Source: Gammaproteobacteria bacterium
GTDB taxonomy: Bacteria > Pseudomonadota > Gammaproteobacteria > Competibacterales > Competibacteraceae
DNA: 6,106 bases
Assembly (NCBI GenBank): GCA_020047885.1
Contig: JAIFNF010000035.1
Location: forward strand, 1 to 6,106
Direction of reading: 5' to 3'
Shown here: piece by piece, positions 1 to 5,191 of the stretch
How the letters are laid out: each line of letters opens with the position of its first letter
Numbering within the stretch: the stretch's first letter is position 1
The notes under the pieces: model-generated
What the model was told of the DNA's origin: nothing
Seen by the model: only the letters and a program-made list of their open reading frames with translations
Databases searched by the model: none
Made by a program: the position numbers and the translations under genes

Positions 1-19
1 CTATGCGAACCAAAAGGAA

Positions 20-77
20 GGCGAACTTCGTTCGCCGCGCTATTCATCCCCGGCCTGAAGGCCGAGGCTTTTCGCGC
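20..77 (+). terminator. Double hairpin, possible 3' end of an upstream gene or IS605-like element
   Basis: Two stem-loops stand in tandem. The first pairs GGCGAA (20-25) with TTCGCC (31-36) around a 5-base loop. The second pairs 48-55 with 60-67 (8 positions, one C/A mismatch) around a TGAA loop and is followed by CTTTTC, so it could act as a weak intrinsic terminator for something entering from the left. GCGC at 37-40 and 74-77 could close an outer stem. Similar CCCCGGCCTGAAGGCC-type hairpins occur, from memory, at the right ends of IS200/IS605 (TnpB) elements, but no transposase is visible in the window, so that origin is only a guess. Frame 1 is open from the window edge to a TAA at 97-99; that could be the tail of a gene, but I recognise nothing in it. 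Confidence 0.4.
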
Positions 78-131
78 AATTCGGGTAAATTTGGGCTAAC
101 TGTGTAGCTGACCCATTGGGAGGAATGCCTC

Positions 132-176
132 ATGTCCTTAAATGTAGTAGTGCGTGCATGGATCCCTGCGCCATGA
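132..176 (+). CDS. Putative 14-codon leader ORF overlapping the ydiK start
   Basis: GGGAGG (118-123) is the best Shine-Dalgarno in this region. It lies 8 bases before the ATG at 132, which is ideal spacing, but that ATG is out of frame with the permease. The ORF it opens encodes MSLNVVVRAWIPAP and stops with TGA at 174-176, overlapping the permease ATG at 173-175 as ATGA. This is the classic arrangement for translational coupling: ribosomes finishing the leader could restart on ydiK, which has no good binding site of its own. The overlap and spacing are seen directly; expression and coupling are inferred. Alternatively the Shine-Dalgarno serves the in-frame ATG at 125, but it would then sit only 1 base away, which is too close. 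Confidence 0.35.
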   Translation: MSLNVVVRAWIPAP

Positions 177-1270
177 ACCCTGTCAATCCCCCCCCAGCCA
201 TTTCCGAACCCGTGCGCACCGCATTGCGCCTGCTCATCAGCGGTTCGCTGTTACTGGCGGTGCTCTACATCTTGCAACCCTTCCTGCCCAGTCTGATGTG
301 GAGCGCGTTTATCGTCATCACCGCCTGGCCGGGACTGGCCTGGTTACAACAACGCTTTCGCTGGAGTCGGGGTGCCTGTGCCGGATTGCTCACTGTCATG
401 CTGGCCGGCTTCGTCATTGGCCCGCTGTTAGCCAGCATCTTGACCCTCGCCGAAAACAGCGATGCCCTGTTTACCGAAGCCAAGACTACCGTTGAAACCC
501 TTTCCAGTGAACCGCCCGCCTGGGTCGGTGAACTGCCCCTGGTCGGCGAACGGCTGGCGCAGTCCTGGCGGGATGCCACGCACAATGACGCATTACGGGC
601 GCGGCTCGGTCCGGCGGTGCAGCAAGGCGGGCGCTGGCTCCTCAATCAGGCCGGGGCTATCGGGAACCTGTTTCTCCAGTTTGTACTGGTCGTGGTGTTT
701 ACCCTGGTGCTGTATCTGCATGGCGAAGTGTTGGATAAAATGACTCGGCAACTCGCTGACCGAATCGGCGGGGAACAGGCACTTCAAGCCCGGGATCAGG
801 CGCGACAAGCCATCCGGGCGGTGGCGCTGGGGGTGGGGTTGACCGCGCTGATTCAGGCGGGTCTGGCGCTCATCGGCTTGCTGATTGCCGGGATTCCCTT
901 CGCCATCGTCATCGCCCTGGTCTGCTTCCTGTTAGCCCTGGCGCAATTTGGGGCTTTCCTGCCCCTGCTGGCGGTGGCCAGTTGGCTGTACTGGGGGGTG
1001 GGCGAGACCGGATGGGCGATTTTCATGCTGATTTGGGGCATGTTCGTCGTCGGGGGGGTCGATAATATTATTCGCCCGATGCTGATCACTCGGGGGATGA
1101 AGATGCCGCTGGCGCTGGTATTCCTTGGAGTAATTGGCGGCCTGCTGGCCTATGGCCTGATCGGGGTCTTTTTGGGGCCAACCCTGGTGGCGATTGCCTA
1201 CACGCTGTTGCTGGCCTGGCTGGCGGAAATGCCAACTGATCCTTCCAGTGACCGCCCGACCCTGGAGTAA
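173..1270 (+). CDS. ydiK: AI-2E/PerM family transporter, YdiK-like
   Basis: This is an inner-membrane protein of the AI-2E transporter (PerM, UPF0118) family, whose members export small molecules or ions; the substrate of YdiK itself is not firmly established. From the ATG at 173 it has 365 residues, matching E. coli YdiK (about 370). Family features are visible in order: two N-terminal membrane segments (about 15-58) with an LQPF motif and ITAWPGL; a third segment (about 66-89); a soluble stretch with the YdiK-like segment AWVGELPLVGERL; a segment at about 164-183; the conserved helix QAIRAVALGV followed by hydrophobic blocks to about 275; the family signature DNIIRPMLI starting near residue 297; and a last hydrophobic block including GLIGVFLGPTLVA. 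In-frame starts at TTG 116, ATG 125 and ATG 158 exist, but residues before 173 (Cys/Ser-rich) look unlike the family. The ATG at 173 also overlaps the stop of a leader ORF. A C8 tract (188-195) falls in codons 6-8. Two hairpins after the stop probably end the transcript. Confidence 0.88.
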   Translation: MNPVNPPPAISEPVRTALRLLISGSLLLAVLYILQPFLPSLMWSAFIVITAWPGLAWLQQRFRWSRGACAGLLTVMLAGFVIGPLLASILTLAENSDALFTEAKTTVETLSSEPPAWVGELPLVGERLAQSWRDATHNDALRARLGPAVQQGGRWLLNQAGAIGNLFLQFVLVVVFTLVLYLHGEVLDKMTRQLADRIGGEQALQARDQARQAIRAVALGVGLTALIQAGLALIGLLIAGIPFAIVIALVCFLLALAQFGAFLPLLAVASWLYWGVGETGWAIFMLIWGMFVVGGVDNIIRPMLITRGMKMPLALVFLGVIGGLLAYGLIGVFLGPTLVAIAYTLLLAWLAEMPTDPSSDRPTLE

Positions 1271-1300
1271 AGCCGGATCAACGGCACCGGGTCTTCCCGT

Positions 1301-1323
1301 AAAGTCAGGGAATTCGACTTTTT
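1301..1323 (+). terminator. Weak intrinsic terminator after ydiK
   Basis: AAAGTC (1301-1306) pairs with GACTTT (1316-1321) around a 9-base loop and runs into TTTTT. The stem is AT-rich and short. It lies 30 bases after the ydiK stop and is backed up by a stronger hairpin just downstream. Confidence 0.4.
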
Positions 1324-1333
1324 CAGTTTAAGC

Positions 1334-1393
1334 AAAAACCGGCCAGCGCATCTGGCACCGTTTGGCTACTATGCGCAGCCATGCCGGTTTTTT
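1334..1393 (+). terminator. Strong, possibly bidirectional terminator hairpin
   Basis: AAAAACCGGC (1334-1343) is perfectly complementary to GCCGGTTTTT (1383-1392), and the T run extends to 1393. The 39-base interior holds a second stem, GCGCAT (1346-1351) with ATGCGC (1371-1376); an alternative TGGCT (1363-1367) with AGCCA (1377-1381) is also possible. T-rich ends on both strands mean it could stop transcription from either side. It ends only 23 bases before the next start codon, so it either ends ydiK transcripts with the next promoter hidden inside or very close by, or it is a leader structure controlling the downstream gene. Confidence 0.65.
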
Positions 1394-1416
1394 AATGCAT
1401 CACGAAAAGACTTAGA

Positions 1417-2646
1417 ATGCTCAACAACACGCGCAATCACTCTTCCGTCCGGGATCTTATCATCATCGGGGCAGGCATCAGCGGCCTGAGCATGGCTCAG
1501 GACGCGGCTCGTGCTGGATTGAATCCGCTGATCCTGGAGCAAGACTCCCGACCCGGGGGCTGCCTGCATTCGCACCGCTTCACCGGTGAACAGGACGGCT
1601 TCTGGCTGGAACTGGGTGCGCACAGCGCCTTCAACTCCTACGGCCATCTGCTGGCCTTGCTGGAAGCCGCCGGGGCGCTGAGTCGCCTGCAACGCCGCGC
1701 TAAAGTCAGTTTTTGCATGTACGCTGACGACGCGGTGCGCAGTATTCTCTCGCAGCTCTATTTTTCCGAGCTGTTGTTGGCACCGTTCCGACTCATGGGA
1801 TCGAGCAAGGCCGGCCGCAGCGTCGCTGATTACTTCGGCGCTATTGTCGGTTCCCGCAACTACGCTGCCGTGTTCGAACCGGCGTTTAGCGCGGTGATTT
1901 GCCAGCCTGCCAGCGAGTTTCCCGCCGACAGTCTGTTCAACACCCGTCCCCGCCGCAAGGACGTACCACGCGGATTCACTCTGGACGGTGGTTTGCAGAC
2001 GATAGCGGACATTTTCGCCCGGCAACCCGGCATCAACCTTGAGTTTGGTCAGACTGTGCAGGAGATTGAGCGTGACGATGATCATTTCCTGGTGCGCACC
2101 GGGAGCGGCGAATATGTCGCTCGTTCACTGTGTCTGGCCACCCCGGCCGGCGTTGCCACCCACCTGCTCCAAACCTGCTTCCCGGCTTTAGCTGCACGGC
2201 TGGCGGAAATTTCTATCGCCCCAGTGGACACGGTGGGAATTGTGGTTCCCCGGTCGGCGGTGAAATTGCCGCCGGTAGCTGGACTCATCGGTCGAAACCA
2301 GGCGTTTTACTCGGTGGTATCACGGGATACCGCACCTGATGAACGCTATCGGGGCTTGACCTTCCACTTCCGACCCGGCGTTCTGGATGCGGTGGGGCAA
2401 CAGGATTGCATCGCCCGGACGCTGGATGTGCCGCGTGAGCTGCTGACCGCGGAAAATGTGGTGAGCAAAACCAATCAATTACCCGCACTGCGCGTCGGTC
2501 ATGGCGAACGCACCCGGGATATCGACCAGATGCTGGCAGGAAGCCGGTTAGCGCTGACCGGTAATTATTTCACCGGAGTCGCTATCGAGGATTGTGTGAG
2601 CCGATCACGACAGGAATGGGCGCGGCTGCAACGGGAAGCGCGGTAG
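1417..2646 (+). CDS. FAD-dependent protoporphyrinogen-oxidase-like flavoprotein (HemY superfamily)
   Basis: This 409-residue protein belongs to the FAD-binding amine-oxidase/protoporphyrinogen-oxidase superfamily. The N-terminal dinucleotide-binding fold is clear: a hydrophobic strand LIII, then G18-A-G20-I-S-G23 (GxGxxG), the ribose-binding Glu41 at the end of the second strand (LILEQD), and RPGG (45-48). In the middle, GFTLDGGLQTIADIFA resembles the family's GG-(M/L)-xx-L block, and LCLATPAGVATHLL the 'AtPa' strand. Near the C-terminus, LPALRVGH and GNYFTGVAIEDC (382-393) match the Gly-His and FAD-contacting 'GN-x-x-x-G-x-x-x-x-DC' segments of HemY-type oxidases. Those enzymes oxidise protoporphyrinogen or coproporphyrinogen in heme synthesis. 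At 409 residues it is shorter than typical HemY (about 450-490), and no heme genes are adjacent, so another substrate (desaturase-like or other FAD oxidoreductase) is possible. The start is fixed by a TAA in frame at 1393-1395 and by the Rossmann motif beginning at residue 14. The Shine-Dalgarno is weak (AAAAGA about 6 bases upstream). No membrane segment is obvious. Confidence 0.82.
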   Translation: MLNNTRNHSSVRDLIIIGAGISGLSMAQDAARAGLNPLILEQDSRPGGCLHSHRFTGEQDGFWLELGAHSAFNSYGHLLALLEAAGALSRLQRRAKVSFCMYADDAVRSILSQLYFSELLLAPFRLMGSSKAGRSVADYFGAIVGSRNYAAVFEPAFSAVICQPASEFPADSLFNTRPRRKDVPRGFTLDGGLQTIADIFARQPGINLEFGQTVQEIERDDDHFLVRTGSGEYVARSLCLATPAGVATHLLQTCFPALAARLAEISIAPVDTVGIVVPRSAVKLPPVAGLIGRNQAFYSVVSRDTAPDERYRGLTFHFRPGVLDAVGQQDCIARTLDVPRELLTAENVVSKTNQLPALRVGHGERTRDIDQMLAGSRLALTGNYFTGVAIEDCVSRSRQEWARLQREAR

Positions 2647-2667
2647 GGGCGACCGGCTGATCGCCCC
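2646..2667. terminator. Hairpin between convergent genes
   Basis: GGGGCGA (2646-2652) pairs perfectly with TCGCCCC (2661-2667) around an 8-base loop. It starts at the last base of the flavoprotein stop codon and lies just beyond the end of the minus-strand gene. Neither strand has a T run after it, so it is not a standard intrinsic terminator. It may stall RNA polymerase, protect 3' ends, or be a short palindromic repeat. Confidence 0.35.
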
Positions 2668-2686
2668 TGTGCAGATCTTGCGGGGG

Positions 2687-3423
2687 CTAAAAGATGGGAG
2701 ACAGCGTCGTGGTTTCGCCAGCCGGTGCCGACAGATCCTCACCAACACACCAGATTTCATCGTTAATCAAGAACTTGAACTTGACTGAACCCTCAATCGC
2801 TTCGTTGGTAGTCCAAACCCAGACGTCGTTCTCGACGTTTTTCATCAGGACTCCGGCTTCCCATTGCAAACCCGCGCCATCGCCACGAATGCACAGGTTA
2901 TTGCCATAGCCGACATCGTACTTGGCCACCACGACAGTCACCACGGAGTCAGCATGTTTCGATGACGCCTTAGATGTGGCTCTGGCCGATTTATCCTTGG
3001 CATGTATGGAGGGCTTTTCGGGGGCTTTGGCCGGAGTTGCCAGTTTTTCCGCTTTAGCAGGCGCAACCGGTTTCGCGGCTTCAACTGCTTTGGCCGGAGC
3101 GGGTGCAGGAGCCGGAGCCGGTTTCGCGGCTTCAACTGCTTTGGCCGGAGCGGGTGCAGGAGCCGGAGCCGGTTTCGCGGCTCGGCTTCAACGGCCTTGG
3201 CTGGAGCGGGAGCTGGTTTTGCGGCTTCAACGGCCTTGGCTGGAGCGGGAGCCGGTTTTGCGGCTTCAACGGCTTTGGCTGGAGTAGGTGCGGGTACAGG
3301 TTTGGCCGCTTCTATGACCTTAGCAGGAGCTGCAGGCGGTGCGCTGACGACCTCAGTCTTGCTGGCAGGCTTGGCAGGTTCGGTCTTGACCGGAGTTCCG
3401 GTCGGTTCTTTCTTCTTCGACAT
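2687..3423 (-). pseudogene. Ala/Pro/Lys-rich repeat protein with C-terminal starch-binding-like domain, frame broken by a 5-bp duplication
   Basis: Translation starts at the minus-strand ATG (3423-3421), with an excellent Shine-Dalgarno AGGGGA (3436-3431) 7 bases away. The protein opens MSKKKEPTG, then runs through Ala/Pro/Lys repeats of the type AKAVEAAKPAPAP. As written, this frame leaves the repeat pattern at residue 80 and ends as a 161-residue ORF (stop at 2938-2940) with an implausible Arg/Leu/Pro tail. Removing one copy of the tandem pentamer CGGCT (3178-3187, + strand) restores a single 243-residue frame: more repeats, a Lys/Ala/Ser-rich linker, and a compact C-terminal domain (about 164-243). 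That domain carries GNNLCIRGDG, LQW, VWVW, KFKFLIND, W-x-x-GE and PAGETT, spaced like CBM20-type starch-binding or glycogen-recognition beta-sandwiches. There is no signal peptide, so the intact protein would be cytosolic, with a basic, disordered, AlgP/H1-like N-terminal arm. Glycogen or granule binding is my inference. The break may be a true pseudogene, a switchable allele, or a sequencing or assembly error in a repeat; intact codon sense on both sides argues the lesion is recent or artefactual. The first start available to the C-terminal part alone is GTG at 2944. Confidence 0.75.
3067..3330 (-). repeat. In-frame tandem repeat array (51-, 39- and 45-bp units)
   Basis: On the plus strand, 3067-3117 and 3118-3168 are identical 51-bp copies, with a partial third copy starting at 3169 that contains the duplicated CGGCT. 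Units of 39 bp follow at 3203-3241 and 3242-3280, then a diverged 45-bp unit at 3281-3325. All unit lengths are multiples of 3, and on the minus strand they encode 17-, 13- and 15-residue versions of an AKAVEAAKPAPAP motif. Copy number can therefore change without breaking the frame; only the 5-bp insertion does. There are no unique spacers, so this is not a CRISPR array. Confidence 0.9.
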
Positions 3424-3495
3424 GAATCATTCCCCTGAATCGTTTGATGAATTTCAAAGCGTCACCGGCGATGGAGTTAACGCTACACTCGGTTG

Positions 3496-3525
3496 AGTCT
3501 AACCCAAATTTGAAGCAGTCTCCAA
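3496..3525 (-). promoter_or_regulatory. Possible sigma-70 promoter for the repeat-protein gene
   Basis: On the minus strand, TTGGAG (3525-3520) and TAGACT (3501-3496) are separated by 18 bases, about 70 bases before the start codon. Matches to consensus are only 3/6 and 4/6. A small dyad ACTC-GGTT-GAGT (3487-3498) overlaps the -10 and could be an operator. The assignment is weak. Confidence 0.22.
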
Positions 3526-3542
3526 GCTAAAAGCACTTTGAA

Positions 3543-3658
3543 TAGCGTGAAATCGCTCTGTCATTATTCAATTTAGCCCATTCATTCGCTGGTTTCGCCA
3601 CGATGAGCGACTTGTTCTAGTTAGTGCTCCAGCCAGCGTGCACGCTGATTTCACGCTA
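3543..3658. repeat. 116-bp nested inverted-repeat element, MITE-like or structured RNA
   Basis: The ends are a perfect 12-bp inverted repeat, TAGCGTGAAATC (3543-3554) and GATTTCACGCTA (3647-3658). Inside lie further co-linear pairings: CGCTGG (3587-3592) with CCAGCG (3633-3638), then GAGC (3605-3608) with GCTC (3626-3629), and ACT (3610-3612) with AGT (3623-3625), so the whole unit can fold as one long interrupted hairpin. No target-site duplication is obvious and no T run follows. A small non-autonomous transposable element, a structured RNA, or a paired operator are all possible. Confidence 0.5.
3634..3647. promoter_or_regulatory. Perfect 14-bp palindrome with adjacent direct repeat
   Basis: CAGCGTGCACGCTG reads identically on both strands. 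Its right half CACGCTG (3641-3647) is repeated as CACGCTA (3652-3658) exactly 11 bases on, about one helical turn, and the same core recurs inverted as TAGCGTG at 3543-3549. Four copies of an AGCGTG core in 116 bp would suit a cooperative DNA-binding regulator. No known operator was recognised. Confidence 0.35.
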
Positions 3659-3682
3659 CAGATCACCCATCGCCAAGAGTGA

Positions 3683-3784
3683 TTGAAAGCCTGCCTACAG
3701 ATACTATGCTTGTTGCATTCCACAGAGGAGAAAACCATTTTGCCATCATACGCGATGTTCAACTTTCAGGCGATCAGGCGCTGA
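3683..3784 (+). promoter_or_regulatory. Candidate promoter and Shine-Dalgarno leading to a tiny ORF
   Basis: TTGAAA (3683-3688, 5/6) and TATGCT (3705-3710, 4/6) are separated by 16 bases. They are followed by a strong Shine-Dalgarno GAGGAG (3725-3730). Translation would begin at TTG 3740 (9 bases away) or at the non-standard ATT 3737 (6 bases away) and end at TGA 3782-3784, giving a peptide ending PSYAMFNFQAIRR. This could be a leader peptide, or the start of a gene whose body has decayed. The peptide has no family I know. Confidence 0.25.
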
Positions 3785-4013
3785 GATTACAGATCTGACT
3801 GACCGACTTGCCGGTTCGTGCGGTGGACTTCTCTCAGTTTATCCGGTTTTGGCATTTTCGTCACTCATTAGAGACGATAGATGTTTGGCCAAGGCGGGGA
3901 ATTCAGAGATCCGATGATCATCGCGAAAGACGATACAATCAGCGGTCAGGGATTTATGCACTGGTGCCGATCAGCATTTTTAGCCTGGGTACTGATCAGA
4001 AATAGCGGAATTT

Positions 4014-4033
4014 TATACTGAATGACTTGGAGA
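4014..4033 (+). promoter_or_regulatory. -10-like element and ribosome binding site for lrgA
   Basis: TATACT (4014-4019) matches the sigma-70 -10 box at 5/6, but no good -35 stands 16-18 bases upstream; an activator may be needed. GATCAG (3969-3974) and CTGATC (3992-3997) form an inverted repeat just upstream that could bind one. GGAGA (4029-4033) lies 8 bases before the ATG at 4042 and decides the start over the in-frame TTG at 4027. Confidence 0.35.
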
Positions 4034-4041
4034 ACAATACA

Positions 4042-4401
4042 ATGATTGCCGCAATGGCGGTTTTATTAGGTTTGCAATTGATTGGCGAAATCGTGGTGCA
4101 ACTCAGTGGTCTGCCGATTCCCGGCCCAGTGGTCGGCATGGTGTTGCTCTTTATCGGACTGCGCTGGCGCGAGTCGCTGCCCGATGCATTGCGCACGACA
4201 GCGGAAACGGTGCTCTCGCACCTATCCCTGCTGTTCATTCCCGCCGGAGTCGGCATTATCCAGCATGGCGCCCGGCTGGCCGATGAATGGCTGGCGCTGC
4301 TGGCGGCGATGGTGTTGAGTACGCTGATCTCGGTCGCGGTCACGGCCTGGGTCATGCAGTGGGTGATCCGCCTGCAACAGAGCGTCCGCCGCAATGGATA
4401 A
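4042..4401 (+). CDS. lrgA: CidA/LrgA family membrane protein (holin-like)
   Basis: The protein has 119 residues and about four membrane segments, the usual size for LrgA/CidA/YohJ proteins. The family signature LPIPGPVVGM spans residues 24-33, and a second conserved block, LLFIPAGVGII, follows in the third hydrophobic segment. In staphylococci, CidA and LrgA are holin-like modulators of murein hydrolase activity and cell death. Related LrgAB-type pairs in other bacteria and in plant plastids carry small organic acids such as pyruvate or glycolate, so transport of overflow metabolites is an equally good reading here. The start is the ATG at 4042, with GGAGA 8 bases upstream; the in-frame TTG at 4027 would destroy that arrangement. 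The gene overlaps lrgB by 8 bases, giving a coupled two-gene operon. No adjacent regulator of the LytSR or CidR (LysR) type is in the window. Confidence 0.9.
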   Translation: MIAAMAVLLGLQLIGEIVVQLSGLPIPGPVVGMVLLFIGLRWRESLPDALRTTAETVLSHLSLLFIPAGVGIIQHGARLADEWLALLAAMVLSTLISVAVTAWVMQWVIRLQQSVRRNG

Positions 4402-5125
4402 GAAGCTACTCATCGATATTTGGGTCTATTTGGCGACCTCGCCGTTGCTGTGGCTGACGGTGACTTTGCTGGCCTATCTGGCCGGTCAATGGCTGTTTCG
4501 GCGCAGCGGCGGGCGAGCCTGGTTCAACCCGATCGCTTTAGCAATGGCGCTGCTGGTGGCGATCCTGCTGGTCACTGACACCCCTTACGCCACTTATTTC
4601 CAAGGCGCACAATTCATTCACTTCCTGCTCGGTCCGGCAACTGTGGCGCTGGCGGTGCCGCTCTATCTGCATTGGGATCGGGTGCGGCGACTGTTTCTAC
4701 CGATTGTCATTGGCCTGCTGGTCGGTTCGACAACGGCCATCGTCTCGGCGATGGGTTTGGCCTGGTTACTGGGCGGTTCGCCGCGCACTTTGCTCTCGTT
4801 GGTTCCAAAATCCGTCACTACCCCGGTGGCCATGGGCATCGCGGAGAAAATCGGCGGCATCCCGTCGCTCACCGCAGTGATTGTGATTTTAACGGGCGTA
4901 GTCGGTGCCGTCGCTGCTCCTGCCCTGCTGGACGTGCTACGCATTCGGGATGACGCTGTGAAAGGCTTCGCGATAGGCGTCGCCGCGCATGGCATCGGCA
5001 CGGCACGGGCTTTACAAATCAGCAGCATGGCCGGTGCGTTCGCCGGGCTGGCGATTGGCTTGAACGCCCTGTTGACCGTACTCTTGGCACCGCTGATCGT
5101 CCGCCTACTCAATCTGACGCCGTAA
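4394..5125 (+). CDS. lrgB: LrgB/CidB/YohK family membrane protein
   Basis: This 243-residue, highly hydrophobic inner-membrane protein is full length for the LrgB family. Diagnostic motifs are all present: LLGPATVALAVPLY (78-91), PKSVTTPVAMGI (from 138), and AAHGIGTARAL (197-207), the best conserved stretch of the family. It works with LrgA as an obligate pair, either as the antiholin/holin-associated partner or, by the newer view, as the main body of an organic-acid carrier; which applies here cannot be told from sequence. It starts inside the end of lrgA (8-base overlap) and has no clear Shine-Dalgarno, so translation is probably coupled to lrgA. No terminator is visible after its stop; the next gene starts 66 bases on. 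Confidence 0.92.
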   Translation: MDKKLLIDIWVYLATSPLLWLTVTLLAYLAGQWLFRRSGGRAWFNPIALAMALLVAILLVTDTPYATYFQGAQFIHFLLGPATVALAVPLYLHWDRVRRLFLPIVIGLLVGSTTAIVSAMGLAWLLGGSPRTLLSLVPKSVTTPVAMGIAEKIGGIPSLTAVIVILTGVVGAVAAPALLDVLRIRDDAVKGFAIGVAAHGIGTARALQISSMAGAFAGLAIGLNALLTVLLAPLIVRLLNLTP

Positions 5126-5191
5126 GAATCGCCGTGAGGATTGCCCTATCGCTGGCCTTGCCCCCCAACACCTGGATACCCACGAGAAGTC

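Larger units (their letters stand above)
3424..4041. other. Gene-poor region between divergent transcripts
   Basis: About 620 bases hold no recognisable protein gene. Apparent ORFs here (for example 3568-3762 on the minus strand and 3808-4005 on the plus strand) have no family resemblance, and the plus-strand one starts with TTG. What I can see is a candidate promoter for the leftward gene, a nested inverted-repeat structure (3543-3658), a promoter and Shine-Dalgarno leading into a tiny ORF (3683-3784), a palindrome CGATGATCATCG (3912-3923), and a -10-like element before lrgA. The size suggests regulatory DNA plus the remnant of a lost or decayed gene. Confidence 0.6.

Noticed and set aside
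1369..2085. 238-codon minus-strand ORF
   Set aside because: It is antisense to the well-supported flavoprotein gene; its protein has no recognisable motifs and is a by-product of GC-rich codon use.
3067..3330. CRISPR array
   Set aside because: The repeats are directly adjacent, differ in length in multiples of 3, have no unique spacers and encode protein.
2922..3496. Plus-strand ORFs with Gly/Ala/Arg/Phe repeats
   Set aside because: These are antisense readings of the tandem repeat array. The minus-strand frame has the Shine-Dalgarno, the start codon and a sensible C-terminal domain.
3568..3762. 64-codon minus-strand ORF in the gene-poor region
   Set aside because: It runs through the nested hairpin, lacks a good Shine-Dalgarno and resembles no family I know.
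3808..4005. 65-codon plus-strand ORF
   Set aside because: It starts with TTG, has no ribosome binding site, and its Arg-rich composition looks like unselected translation.
4663..5112. 149-codon minus-strand ORF
   Set aside because: It is a shadow of lrgB, whose motifs are unmistakable on the plus strand; the antisense protein is low-complexity Ala/Ser/Thr/Arg.
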